Shown here: one piece after another, positions 27,878 through 36,446 of the stretch
How the letters are laid out: each line of letters starts with the position of its first letter
Numbering within the stretch: the first letter of the stretch is position 1
DNA from: Phycicoccus sp. HDW14
GTDB taxonomy: Bacteria; Actinomycetota; Actinomycetes; Actinomycetales; Dermatophilaceae
NCBI RefSeq assembly: GCF_011383005.1
Contig: NZ_CP049935.1
Span: forward strand, 2,976,001-3,040,000
Direction: 5' to 3'
DNA: 64,000 nucleotides
Notes under the pieces: model-generated
Seen by the model: the letters and a program-made list of their open reading frames with translations, nothing else
Told to the model about the DNA's origin: nothing
Databases searched by the model: none
Position numbers and translations under genes: made by a program

Positions 27878-29665
27878 TCAGAGGACGAGCACGGCGACGT
27901 AGCGCACCACGAGCGCGGCGACCACGAGCGCGAGGACCGGTGCGGTGGGCGAGAGGCGACGCTCCACCGGCGGTGCGGTCCGCGGCGACGGACGGACGAC
28001 GGGTCTGCGGTCGTCCACGGCCGCGGCGACCGAGGCGGCCGTCGGGACCACGGCCCGACGGGCCCCGGGTCCGGCGACCCACGGCCCGACCACGAGGCCG
28101 TCGTCCTCGTCGTCGTCACCGACGAGCACCACGAGGTCGTCGCCGGCCACGCGCACGTCCGACACCGCCGACAGGGGGACCCGGTGGCACCAGAGCGGAT
28201 CGGTCAGCTCGATGGCCTCCGGCGTCACCCGCGCCGAGGCCGCGGCGCGCTCCAGCCCCCAGTGCGTGACGGTCAGCGCGACCGAGCAGAGCCCGAGGCC
28301 CTGCCACCACGACGTCTCCGGCCAGCCCAGCATCCACCCGGCGACCGCCGGGGCGCCGAGGACGGCGACGATCCCCACGAGACGCTCGAGGAGGGTCGGG
28401 GCGAGGACCGCGGGGAGGGCGGCCCGCACCGTGTCCGGGGGCACCGGCTCGCTCCACGTCGCCACGTCCTCTGCGAGCTCCGGGTCGAGGGAGGTGTCGT
28501 CGACGCGTGGGAGCTCCGGCAGGGCGACGAGGGGCTCGGCCGGCAGCTCCAGGCCACCGGCGTGGACCAGGCCGCACCACCCGCCGTCGCGCACGTCCCC
28601 GACGAGCCAGCCCGGACGGACCAGCTGCTCGAGGCGCGGGGCGTCGGCACCGGCCAGCCGGGGTCGCGGCACGGTGACCAGCTCGGCGACGACCACGTCC
28701 TGGTCGGTCGCGAGCAGGGGCACGACGTCGTCGTCGACCTCGACCCACCGGACGGGGACGCCGGACTCCGGCACGGCGTGAGCCAGTGCCGCCCGATGCA
28801 CCCGGCCCTGGACGAGCCGACGGCCGAGGACCACGGCGAGCAGGAGTGCGGCCACCGCGAGGGACAGCCACCACGTGACGTCCGGCGGCTCGGCGGCGAG
28901 GTGGGCCCACCCCGGGTCGAGCGGGTCGAGGACGAGCGGCGCGGGCTCGCCCACCTCGTACTCGTCGATCGTCTCGACGACGTACTCGGACGGCAGGTCG
29001 GGCTGCGGGACCGCCAGGCGGACGCGGTACGCCGGGGCGTCCACGCCGACGTCCGCCACGACGACGGCCGGGACCGTCCGTGCCCTCGCCTCGTGGGCGC
29101 CCTGCGCCGCGAGCTGCTGCGCGAGGACGCCGAGGCAGGCCACGGCCACCGTGACGAGGGCCACCACGGCCAGCTGGCGGGGGCCGAGGGGCAGGCCGGG
29201 ATCGCGCTCCAGGACGGGCGAGCCCCACGACGCCGGCCGCGGTACGGGAGCGTGCGCCCGGGCCAGGGCACGGCGCCGGTCGGCGACCTCGCGCCGGACC
29301 AGGACCACGTGGCCCACGTGGAGGAGGGCCAGCGCCGTCCACGCCAGGTTGGCCGCGAGGACGTCGTCGAAGCGGATGTCCAGCACGGCGAACACCACCG
29401 CACAGACCGCGGCGTCCGTCGGCCACCACCAGACGAGGACGACGGCCGCGACGGCGAGGACGACCGCCGCCGAGAACAGCGGGTCGGGACCGCAGACGGT
29501 CGGGTCCCGCGGCGAGCACCGCCCGGCGTCGTCACCGAGGACCGAGACGCCGAAGGCGCAGACACCGGCCAGGACCAGGAGCCCACGGCGCCACCGGGCG
29601 TCGGCGCCGGCGGTCCAGTCGCGGGCGCGGGCCACCGTCATCCCGGGTGCCGCACCGCCGACCAC
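27878..29665 (-). CDS. Hypothetical multi-pass membrane protein
   Basis: About 595 aa with clustered hydrophobic segments near residues 28-110 (four helices), 165-185, 275-295, 435-470 and at the extreme C-terminus (APVLALVVAALVVRYVAVLVL). A soluble domain rich in Val/Asp lies between residues 185 and 430. A beta-rich PH-like stretch (ARVTPEAIELTDPLWCHRVPLSAVSDVRVAGDDLVVLVGDDDED) precedes the last helix. GTG 29665 has AGGA seven bases upstream; ATG 29641 is the alternative. I recognise no family. It converges on fluC with a 23-base gap. Confidence 0.6.
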   Translation of the reverse strand: MVGGAAPGMTVARARDWTAGADARWRRGLLVLAGVCAFGVSVLGDDAGRCSPRDPTVCGPDPLFSAAVVLAVAAVVLVWWWPTDAAVCAVVFAVLDIRFDDVLAANLAWTALALLHVGHVVLVRREVADRRRALARAHAPVPRPASWGSPVLERDPGLPLGPRQLAVVALVTVAVACLGVLAQQLAAQGAHEARARTVPAVVVADVGVDAPAYRVRLAVPQPDLPSEYVVETIDEYEVGEPAPLVLDPLDPGWAHLAAEPPDVTWWLSLAVAALLLAVVLGRRLVQGRVHRAALAHAVPESGVPVRWVEVDDDVVPLLATDQDVVVAELVTVPRPRLAGADAPRLEQLVRPGWLVGDVRDGGWCGLVHAGGLELPAEPLVALPELPRVDDTSLDPELAEDVATWSEPVPPDTVRAALPAVLAPTLLERLVGIVAVLGAPAVAGWMLGWPETSWWQGLGLCSVALTVTHWGLERAAASARVTPEAIELTDPLWCHRVPLSAVSDVRVAGDDLVVLVGDDDEDDGLVVGPWVAGPGARRAVVPTAASVAAAVDDRRPVVRPSPRTAPPVERRLSPTAPVLALVVAALVVRYVAVLVL

Positions 29666-29710
29666 CGGCCGATCCTAGGGACATGCCCGCGGCGCGCGCT
29701 CCGGTACGGG

Positions 29711-29748
29711 TGCGCCGCCCGCCCCACGAGAGCGGGACGGGCGGCGCA
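29711..29748. terminator. GC-rich hairpin after the subtilase gene
   Basis: TGCGCCGCCCG (29711-29721) pairs with CGGGCGGCGCA (29738-29748), with further CCC/GGG pairing across a bulge. It lies 20 bases past the subtilase stop and before the next gene on the same strand, so it is a likely terminator. Confidence 0.6.
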
Positions 29749-29767
29749 GGCCGGGAGGCCGGGTCGG

Positions 29768-31530
29768 TCAGTGGCCGTGGCCGTGGTGGTGGCCCTTCGC
29801 CACGACTCCGGCGGCGCTGACGATGCCCGCGCCGTAGAAGGAGTTGAACTGCGTCGTGCCGGTGCAGGTCGCCGTGTACTCCGGGCCGCGGCCCACGTCG
29901 GTGTAGGACTGCACCCCACCCGCCGGGCAGGCGTGGTCGGTGGCGGTGCCCATGACGAGGCGACGGACGGTGTCGGGCGCGAGGCCGAAGCCGCCGTGCC
30001 GCTCGGACCGACCGTGCGCGGAGACGGCCAGCGCGGCGACGCCGGCGGCGTGCGGCGAGGCCATCGAGGTGCCCTGGAGGTACTGGTAGTACCCGCAGAC
30101 CTGCTTGCCCTTGACCGTGCGGCAGTCCTTCATCGTTCCGGCCGCCTCGCCCGCGGGCGTGATGTTGCCGGCCGCGTCGACCTGGCCCTCGGCCTGCATG
30201 ACGTTGAGCGGGGCGGTGGAGAGGATGAGGTTGCCGTTGGTGCGGTAGGTGTCGGTGCCCAGGCCGTCACGGAACCAGCCGCCCGGGGCCGCGACCTCGA
30301 GCTCGCCGGAGCGCAGGTCGGAGGCCCAGTTGGAGTAGTCGGCCTTGCGCTGCGACGGACCGACCGACGAGACGCCGAGGACGTGCGGGCCCTCGACGGG
30401 CAGGTCGAAGCAGGTCGCGTTGTCGATGGTGCGCTCGTGCTCGGTGCCGCCGGGGTAGTCGGGGCTCGAGGTGTCGTTCCGCGGGTTCGAGATGTTGTCG
30501 TTGTCGTTGCCGAGGGCCGCGACGAGCGTGACGCCCTTCTGGTGCGCGTAGTTGAGCGCCTTGGTCATCGACTTGATGATGAGGTCCTGCTCGGCGGCCT
30601 GCTCCGGGGTGTCCTCCGGGGCACCACCGATGCAGTTGTAGGCCCACGGGTCGACGTAGAACGACATGTTGACGACGTCGATGCCCACGTCACCGGAGTA
30701 GGTGAGGGCGTTGACGGTGGGCGTGAGGAAGAAGTAGCCGCTGTCCTGGCCGGCGCGGACGTTGACGAGGTCGACGTGAGGGGCGACACCGGAGACGCCG
30801 ATGCCGTTGAGCGCCGCGGCGATCGTGCCCGCGACGTGCGTGCCGTGGCCGTCGTCGTCGTGGTCGGCCGGGTCGACGCAGCCCGCGTACTCGCAGGGAC
30901 CGTCGATGTCGACCATGTCCGTGGTGAAGTTGCGCGACAGCTTCCGGTCGAAGTTGGCCGCGAGGTCGGGGTGCGAGCCGTCGACGCCGGTGTCCATGAC
31001 GCCGACCTTGACGCGCTTGTCGCCGAGCTCGGTCCGGTGGGCCTTGTCGGCCCCGATCAGCTTCATGCCCCAGAGGTAGGAGTCGAGGGGGTCGGCCTTG
31101 GCGCCCTTGGGCCCGTGGCCCTTCGGCCCGTGACCCTTGTCGTCACCGTGGCGGGTGGTCGTCCGGTTCTCGCGGGCCACCGCGTCCTGCGCGGGGCGGC
31201 GTCCGGGGAGTGCCCGACGACACCGTCGCGGGCGGCCGCGGCGACACCGGGCAGCGAGCGGGCGGTGGCGGCGAACCCGCCCTTGGTCGACTCGACCGAG
31301 ACCAGGCCGATGGCGGTGTTCACCGAGGTCACGGTGGCGCCGGCCTTCGTGAGCCGCTGGGCGAGGGCGCGGGCGTCGGTGCCGTCGGCAGCCAGGACCG
31401 CGTAGCCCGTGCGCGCCGTCGTGGCGGCGGTCGTGGTCGCGGCGCCGGATGCGGTCGCCGTCGTCGCCGTGAGGGCGCTCGCGGCCAGGGCCACGGCTCC
31501 GGTCACGGCGACCATGCGAGATCGTCGCAT
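29768..31530 (-). CDS. Secreted S8 subtilisin-like protease with I9 propeptide (frameshifted)
   Basis: An extracellular serine protease of about 587 aa after frame repair. From ATG 31530: signal peptide MRRSRMVAVTGAVALAASAL, then an inhibitor I9-type propeptide (GYAVLAADGTDARALAQRL...IGLVSVEST). The catalytic domain follows with Asp in VGVMDTGVDGSHPDL, His in DDDGHGTHVAGTIAA, oxyanion Asn in AALGNDNDN and Ser in LQGTSMASPHAAGVAAL. A His/Gly-rich tail GHHHGHGH ends the chain. The frame changes at the GGGG run 31193-31196; adding one base gives DAAPAQDAVARENRT. Confidence 0.9.
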
Positions 31531-31651
31531 TGGGGTGTCTCCTCCGTCGGGGTCGGGCGCGGCGGTGCGCCCGACCCGAACCGTAGGGCCGGACCCCCTG
31601 CGACGGGGGTTTCGTGACCGCCTCCGCGACGACCGGTCGTGGGGCGTGCCG

Positions 31652-32308
31652 TCAGGCCGTGGGTGGCGCGACCTCGACCTCGGGCCCGTAGGACCATCCG
31701 TCGGCGAGGGGGAGGGAGTCGCCGCTCCAGAAGCGGCCGGGGTCGTACCAGTTGGTCGGGACGTCGGGACGCAGGACGCCCATGTCCTCGAGCGTGGCGG
31801 CCACGACCTCGGCGCAGTAGGCGTCCTCGGGCCGCAGCCCCTTGCGGGCCAGGGCCTTCCGGGACAGGTGGGCATCACGTCCGCGCAGCCAGCGCCAGCC
31901 GAGCCGGACGGTCGAGGGGAAGGAGACGCCGTCGAGTCGGGCGACGGTGCGCAGGGCGGCGTCCTCCTGCTCGCGCCCGACGCCGGGCTCGAGCTGGCGC
32001 ACCCAGGCGCGCTGGCCGTACCTCACCTGCCAGGTGCTGACGGCCTCGGCGAGGTCGTGCAGCTGCACCCCGCGGTGGTGGTCGCCGGTCCAGTGGTCGC
32101 GCATCGAGCGGCCGAGCTCGGCGTGCCACATGAGCGGCGGGAGGTCGTCGAGCACGAGGGACATCCCGACGTGGTTGACCGGCGCGTTGCTCGCGGTCTG
32201 GATGAGCCGGTCGGCGACGGTGCCGCCGCGGAAGATCCACAGGTCGCCGGTGCGGGCCGCGGCCACGGCGTCGTCGAACGGGACGGTGGTGGGTGCCGGG
32301 CGCGCCAT
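31652..32308 (-). CDS. YiiX/permuted NlpC-P60-like papain-fold protein (putative)
   Basis: A 218-aa protein with the order seen in circularly permuted papain-fold enzymes: TGDLWIFRGGTVADRLIQTASNAPVNHVGMSLVLD (conserved His in NHVGM), then WHAELG, and a later Cys in LRPEDAYCAEVVAATLEDMGVL. These suit a His/Cys catalytic pair and match YiiX/YebB-like proteins. No signal peptide or membrane segment is seen. The substrate could be a lipid or peptide amide, which is inference. Confidence 0.55.
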   Translation of the reverse strand: MARPAPTTVPFDDAVAAARTGDLWIFRGGTVADRLIQTASNAPVNHVGMSLVLDDLPPLMWHAELGRSMRDHWTGDHHRGVQLHDLAEAVSTWQVRYGQRAWVRQLEPGVGREQEDAALRTVARLDGVSFPSTVRLGWRWLRGRDAHLSRKALARKGLRPEDAYCAEVVAATLEDMGVLRPDVPTNWYDPGRFWSGDSLPLADGWSYGPEVEVAPPTA

Positions 32309-32347
32309 GGGGCCAGTCTGCCGGGTGCCGCTCGCTAGGGTGGCGGC

Positions 32348-32527
32348 GTGGACCGCAACCGCAGGTGGAAGGTGCTCGGCCTGGCCGGGCTGGCCGGGGT
32401 CGTCGCCACCGGGGTGCTCGTCGCGCGGGACGAGCGTACCCGGCGGGCGTACTCGCCGGACGAGGTCCGCGACCGGCTCCAGCAGCGGCTCGACGAGGCC
32501 GAGCGGTCTGCCTCCGACGACAGGTAA
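32348..32527 (+). CDS. Small single-TM hypothetical protein
   Basis: A 59-aa frame starting GTG 32348: basic N-terminus MDRNRRWK, one hydrophobic helix VLGLAGLAGVVATGVLVARDE, then a charged amphipathic tail (SPDEVRDRLQQRLDEAERSAS). It ends in TAA 14 bases before the palindrome at 32541. It diverges from the papain-fold gene. The layout (basic, TM, coiled) and native codon bias favour a real gene; the family is unknown. Confidence 0.6.
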   Translation: MDRNRRWKVLGLAGLAGVVATGVLVARDERTRRAYSPDEVRDRLQQRLDEAERSASDDR

Positions 32528-32540
32528 CCCCCGCCCCTCC

Positions 32541-32594
32541 CGCGAACGTGTGTGAACCCGCCGGTGTCCTCCGGCGGGTTCACACACGTTCGCG
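32541..32594. repeat. 54-bp palindromic repeat (copy 2), perfect 24-bp arms
   Basis: CGCGAACGTGTGTGAACCCG plus CCGG (32541-32564), loop TGTCCT, and an exact complement at 32571-32594. It lies between convergent genes (32348 gene and the VOC gene), so it can act as a bidirectional terminator. It belongs to the same family as 22707 and 33925. Confidence 0.92.
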
Positions 32595-32604
32595 GTGGGG
32601 CGGC

Positions 32605-33042
32605 TCACGCCTGGTCGGCCCAGTCCCTGGCCCCGTCCGCTCGCCCGAGGAGCGGGTGCTCGGCGCGGGTCCGGATCTCCTGGACGGCCCACGAGTTGCC
32701 GTCGGGGTCGCGGAACCCGAAGAAGGTGCCGCCGTCGCGGGGGTCGATGACCTGCACCTCGTCGCAGTCGACCCCTCGGCCGACGAGCTCGGCGCGGGCG
32801 GCCGCGGCGTCCGCCACGACGAGCTGCACCCCGTGGAGGCTGCCCGGTGCCATCGCGTTCTGCGCCGGGAGGCTCCCCATGACGACCGAGCAGCCCGAGC
32901 CCGGCGGCGTCAGCTGGGCGACGTGCATGTGCTCGTTCTCGGTGTCGTGGTCGAGGTGGAAGCCGACCTGGTCGCGGTAGAAGGCGATCGAGCGGGCCAG
33001 GTCGGAGACCGGCACGACGACGACCTCGAGGGTCCAGTCCAT
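32605..33042 (-). CDS. VOC (glyoxalase/bleomycin-resistance fold) protein
   Basis: A 145-aa protein of two beta-alpha-beta-beta-beta modules: MDWTLEVVVVPVSDLARSIAFYRDQVGFHLDHD, then VQLVVADAAAARAELVGRGVDC and FFGFRDPDGNSWAVQEI. It is the third gene of an ArsR-SRPBCC-VOC operon, with start ATG 33042 overlapping the SRPBCC stop by one base. Members bind metal and act as lyases, dioxygenases or drug-binding proteins; the substrate here is unknown. Confidence 0.88.
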   Translation of the reverse strand: MDWTLEVVVVPVSDLARSIAFYRDQVGFHLDHDTENEHMHVAQLTPPGSGCSVVMGSLPAQNAMAPGSLHGVQLVVADAAAARAELVGRGVDCDEVQVIDPRDGGTFFGFRDPDGNSWAVQEIRTRAEHPLLGRADGARDWADQA

Positions 33043-33527
33043 CAGCGCACCTCCGCGCCCGCGAGGAGGGCCTCGAGCTTGTCGTAGCCCTCGACCATGC
33101 CGTGCTCCATGCCGGCCTCGACCATCGCGTCGCGCCCCTCGACGGTGCGGCCGATGCTGCGACCGTGCAGGCGGGTGCGGCCGTCGCCGAGGTCCTCGAA
33201 GTGGAGGAACTCGAGCGCCACCTCGTCGGGCATCCCGACGAACTCGAAGGTCTGGAGGATCAGCTCGTCCTCGCGCACGGTGTGGTAGACCCCGCGGAAG
33301 CCGAACTCCTCACCGGCCGCGTTGCGGTGGACGTACCGGTACCCGCCGCCGTCGGAGAAGTCCCAGTGCGGGACGTCCATCTCGTAGCCGCTGGGCCCCA
33401 GCCAGCGCTTGACCTTGTCGGGGTCGCGGTGGGCGTCGAACACCGCCGAGACCGGGGCGTCGAAGTCGCGGGTGAAGTCGATCCACGGCACGCCGGCCGG
33501 GACGTCGAGGCTGAGGGCGTTGCTCAT
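33042..33527 (-). CDS. SRPBCC/AHSA1-type START-domain protein
   Basis: A 161-aa protein of the Activator of Hsp90 ATPase 1-like (SRPBCC) family. WIDFTRDFDAPVSAVFDAHRDPDKVKRWLGP, DVPHWDFSDGGGYRYVHRN, GVYHTVREDELILQTFEFVGMPDEVALE and a C-terminal helix (EAGMEHGMVEGYDKLEALLAG) are typical. These lipocalin-like pockets bind hydrophobic ligands. ArsR-SRPBCC pairs are very common in actinobacteria; the ligand is not known. It is coupled on both sides by 1- to 4-base overlaps. Confidence 0.9.
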   Translation of the reverse strand: MSNALSLDVPAGVPWIDFTRDFDAPVSAVFDAHRDPDKVKRWLGPSGYEMDVPHWDFSDGGGYRYVHRNAAGEEFGFRGVYHTVREDELILQTFEFVGMPDEVALEFLHFEDLGDGRTRLHGRSIGRTVEGRDAMVEAGMEHGMVEGYDKLEALLAGAEVR

Positions 33528-33868
33528 CGTGCTGCTCCTCCGGTGTCATCACGCGGCTCGGCGAGCAGCGCGTCGAGGCGACGGAACGACTGCTCGTGGG
33601 CGAGCCGGTAGCCGTCGATCCACGCCGTGAGCCGCTCGAGGGCCTCCGGCGCCAGGTGGACGGGGCGGCGCTGGGCCTCCCGTCCCTTGGTGACCAGGCC
33701 CGCGTGCTCGAGGACCTGGATGTGCTTCGAGACCGCCTGGAGGCTGATCGCGAAGGGCTCGGCGAGCTCGTTGACGGTGGCCGGCCCGCGGCTGAGCCGG
33801 GCGATGATCGCCCGGCGCACGGGGTCCGCCAGGGCCGTGAAGCCCCGGTCCACCAGCTCGTCGTCCAT
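33524..33868 (-). CDS. ArsR-family winged-helix repressor
   Basis: A 114-aa regulator from ATG 33868: MDDELVDRGFTALADPVRRAIIARLSRGPATVNELAEPFAISLQAVSKHIQVLEHAGLVTKGREAQRRPVHL. The recognition helix AISLQAVSKHIQVLEHAG and the wing are clear. No Cys metal site is present, so it is not a metal sensor of the ArsR/SmtB type. A TTG at 33880 would add four residues. It heads an operon with SRPBCC and VOC genes and probably represses it through the palindrome just upstream. Confidence 0.92.
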   Translation of the reverse strand: MDDELVDRGFTALADPVRRAIIARLSRGPATVNELAEPFAISLQAVSKHIQVLEHAGLVTKGREAQRRPVHLAPEALERLTAWIDGYRLAHEQSFRRLDALLAEPRDDTGGAAR

Positions 33869-33878
33869 GGCTGAACTC

Positions 33879-33900
33879 AACCATACGGTTGATCAACCGT
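33879..33900. promoter_or_regulatory. Candidate ArsR operator palindrome
   Basis: ACGGTTGATCAACCGT (33885-33900) is a perfect 16-bp palindrome. An overlapping AACC-ATAC-GGTT half-site pair lies at 33879-33890. It is 17 to 32 bases upstream of the arsR ATG and AT-richer than its surroundings. Position and symmetry suit autorepression by the ArsR protein. Confidence 0.7.
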
Positions 33901-33924
33901 CAAGATGAATACAGAGGTGTTCTT

Positions 33925-33978
33925 CGCGAATGTGTGTGAACGCGCCGGGGTCTCCCGGCGTGTTCACACACATTCGCG
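33925..33978. repeat. 54-bp palindromic repeat (copy 3)
   Basis: Arms 33925-33948 (CGCGAATGTGTGTGAACGCG plus CCGG) and 33955-33978, with one mismatched pair and a GGTCTC loop. Same 24/6/24 plan as the copies at 22707 and 32541, differing at a few bases. It lies upstream of arsR and downstream of the gene at 34011 (both minus strand). Confidence 0.9.
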
Positions 33979-34010
33979 GGAGATGCGGGGGGCTGGGCGG
34001 GGCGGGGGGC

Positions 34011-34637
34011 TCAGGAGGAGGTGAGGGTGGCGACGACGTGGAGGACGCCGAACGGGTCCTCGGCGTGGACGTCAACCGCCTCGAGCCCGGGACGGCCCCG
34101 AAGCGCCGCGGCCGCGACCTGCAGCGGCGCCCGGCCGTGGACGAGCAGGTCGGCACACAGCTGCGGGTCGAGGGCGAGCAGCGCGTCCGGGTCGGCCGTC
34201 CGCAGCGCCGCCAGCAGCGCGTCGTCGACCGCGAAGGCCCGCTCGTCGAGGTGCCCGGGCGCCTTCTCGCCCCGGCGCGCGCTGCCGTCGGCGACGACCA
34301 CGAGCATGGAGCCGGCGGAGCTGCGCGCGAGCTGCTCGCCGAGCGCCCGGCAGTCGGCGGTCGGTGCGTCCCACGCGACGGCCACGACCGCGTCGACCGA
34401 CACCCCGGCCAGCCCCGCAAGGTGCGCACCCACCCGCTGCCCCAGGGGCGGACGAGTCCCCCGCTGCTCGCGGTCGGTGGCGACGACGAGGACGACCCCG
34501 CGCGTGCCGTCCGCCGCGGCGGCGTCGCGGACAGCGGCCACCGCCCGAGCGCGCAGGTCGGCGGCGGCGTCGGTGCGCCCGGTGTACTCGGGCAGCAGGA
34601 ACGGGGCGCTGGGCACGACGACGACCGACCGGCTCAC
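34011..34637 (-). CDS. LigB-like (class III extradiol dioxygenase fold) hypothetical protein
   Basis: A 208-aa protein: SRSVVVVPSAPFLLPEYTGRTDAAADLRARAVAAV, VVLVVATDREQRGTRPPLGQRVGAHLAGLAG, LARSSAGSMLVVVADGSARRGEKAPGHLDERAFAVDDALLAALR and a late GVLHVVATL. The pattern fits a family of actinobacterial proteins with a LigB-like fold. The usual metal-binding His pair is not obvious, so catalysis is doubtful. It is the last gene of the DoxX-gpgS-folP2 operon (4-base overlap). Confidence 0.6.
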   Translation of the reverse strand: MSRSVVVVPSAPFLLPEYTGRTDAAADLRARAVAAVRDAAAADGTRGVVLVVATDREQRGTRPPLGQRVGAHLAGLAGVSVDAVVAVAWDAPTADCRALGEQLARSSAGSMLVVVADGSARRGEKAPGHLDERAFAVDDALLAALRTADPDALLALDPQLCADLLVHGRAPLQVAAAALRGRPGLEAVDVHAEDPFGVLHVVATLTSS

Positions 34638-35509
34638 GCGAGCCCCCGGACGGTGCGGGCCGGCGGCAGGTCACCGGCGACGACGGACACGAGGTCGAGC
34701 ACCTGCCGGGTCTCGACGACCTCGTGCACCCGGTAGACCTGCGCCCCGTGCCACGCGCACAGGGCGGTCGCGGCCAGGGTCCCCGTCAGACGCTCGCCGA
34801 CGGGCAGGTCGAGGGACTCGCCGACGAAGTCCTTGTTGGACAACGAGACCAGCACCGGCCAGCCCAACGAGGTCAGCTCGTCGAGCCGTCGCGTGACCTC
34901 GAGGGAGTGCCAGGTGTTCTTGCCGAAGTCGTGTGCGGGGTCGATGACCACCCGCTCGCGCTCGACGCCCATCGCCACGGCTCGTTCGGCCTGGCGCAGC
35001 AGCGAGGTCCGCACGTCGTCGACGACGTCGTCGTACTCGATGCGGTGCGGTCGGGTGCGGGGCGTGACCCCGCCGGTGTGGGTGCAGACCAGTGAGGCGC
35101 CGAACTCGGCTGCGACGGTGGGCAGCTCGGGGTCTGCGCCGCCCCAGGCATCGTTGATGAGGTCGGCACCGACCGCGCAGACGGCCCGCGCGACCTCGCT
35201 GCGCCAGGTGTCGACGCTGATGACGAGGTCGGGGTGCTCGGACCGGACGCGCTCGACGAACCCGACGACCCGCCGCTTCTCCTCCTCGGCGTCGATCTCG
35301 GCACCGGGTGCGGCCTTGATGCCGCCGATGTCGACGAGGTCGGCGCCCTGCTCGACGACCATCCGGACCCGCTCCAGCGCGGCGTCCTCCGCCCAGCTGA
35401 CTCCCTTGTCGTAGAACGAGTCCGGGGTGCGGTTGACGATGGCCATCACGAGCCGGGCGCTCGGCGCGAACTCCCGGCGCCCGAGGCGCAGCACACCGCC
35501 CCGGCTCAT
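34634..35509 (-). CDS. folP2: Dihydropteroate synthase homologue of the FolP2 type
   Basis: A 291-aa TIM barrel of the DHPS family: AIVNRTPDSFYDKGVSW, DLVDIGGIKAAPGAEIDAEEE, VISVDTWRSEVA, DLINDAWGG, VVIDPAHDFGKNTWHSLE and VLVSLSNKDFVGE. Canonical DHPS has GGESTRPG and SRK where this has GGIKAAPG and SNK. That matches mycobacterial FolP2, which lacks normal DHPS activity and lies next to gpgS, as here. A role in the glucosylglycerate/methylglucose lipopolysaccharide locus rather than folate synthesis is therefore likely. ATGA overlaps join it to both neighbours. Confidence 0.88.
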   Translation of the reverse strand: MSRGGVLRLGRREFAPSARLVMAIVNRTPDSFYDKGVSWAEDAALERVRMVVEQGADLVDIGGIKAAPGAEIDAEEEKRRVVGFVERVRSEHPDLVISVDTWRSEVARAVCAVGADLINDAWGGADPELPTVAAEFGASLVCTHTGGVTPRTRPHRIEYDDVVDDVRTSLLRQAERAVAMGVERERVVIDPAHDFGKNTWHSLEVTRRLDELTSLGWPVLVSLSNKDFVGESLDLPVGERLTGTLAATALCAWHGAQVYRVHEVVETRQVLDLVSVVAGDLPPARTVRGLA

Positions 35510-36446
35510 CGCCGCGCTCCCGCGCGATCGGCGTAGCCCTCGACCGACAGGGCCGGCGGGCGCTCGGCGAGGTCGACCCGCCGGGGTCGGGGCACGAACC
35601 CCTCCGGCCCGCGGTCGTACTGCGTGAGGACGGCACCCTCCCGGCGCGGACCGGCCCCCGGTGAAGGCGGGCCTCGACGGCGGCGAGCACCTGCACGGCC
35701 ATCGGCCCGAGGGTGTCGTGGCGGTGGTGACGGTGCGTGCGCCGGCCGAGGTCGACCTGGGCGATGGCCTCCGGGCCGAGCAGGTCGGCGGTGTCGACGA
35801 GCGCGGCGATCTCGACCCCGTAGCCGACCGGCACCGAGAAGCGCTCGAAGGCGGAGCGTCGCACGGCCCACTCCCCTGCGAGGGGCTGCACGAGGCCCGC
35901 GAGGTCGGGGCGGTGCAGCGCCAGGAGCGGCCGGGCCACGAGCTCGGTGACCCGCCCGCCGGTCTCGGCCTCGTGCCCGTCGGCGTCGAGCAGCGGCCGG
36001 TCGTACACGGCCTTGACGAGCGCGACGTCCGGGTCGGTGAGCAGCGGTCCGAGCAGGCCGGTGACGAAGTGCGGACCCCACTCGATGAGGTCGGCGTCGA
36101 GGAAGACGAGCACGTCCCCGGTGCTCACGTGCAGGGCCTTCCAGAGCGCCTCGCCCTTGCCCCTGGCCGGGCCCAGCCCCGGCAGCACCGACGCGGCGGC
36201 GTGCACCGTGGCCCCGGCGGCCCGCGCCACCTCGGCGGTGCGGTCGGTGGAGTCGGAGTCGATGACGACGAGCTCGTCGACGAGCGGCACCTCCTCGACC
36301 CAGGCCCGTCGCACACCGGCCACGACGTCACCGACCGTGGCCTCCTCGTCGCGCGCCGGGACGACGACGGTGACCGTCGTGCCGCCCTTGGCCGCGAGGA
36401 GCTCCTCGGGCGCCGGCGTACGGCCGGCGACGGCGCGGACCGGCAT
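35506..36446 (-). CDS. gpgS: Glucosyl-3-phosphoglycerate synthase (frameshifted)
   Basis: GT-A fold family 81 glycosyltransferase that transfers glucose from NDP-glucose to 3-phosphoglycerate, the first step of glucosylglycerate and methylglucose lipopolysaccharide synthesis. Seen: TVTVVVPARDEEATVGDVVAG, DELVVIDSDSTDRTAEVA, GLGPARGKGEALWKAL, VLVFLDADLIEWGPHFVTGLLGPLL, GGRVTELVARPLL, QPLAGEWAVRR and VDLGRRTHRHH. The C-terminus REGAVLTQYDRG...YADRAGARR is in another frame; a base missing from the C5 run 35655-35659 explains this. Restored length is about 313 aa. ATG 36446 overlaps the DoxX stop by one base. Confidence 0.9.

Noticed and set aside
27746..31405. A 1219-codon open frame on the plus strand
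   Set aside because: It runs antisense through the hypothetical membrane gene, the subtilase and their hairpin, is Arg/Gly/Asp low complexity and has no domains; high GC keeps antisense frames open. The same applies to long frames at 852-2732, 12151-15147 and 39017-40681.
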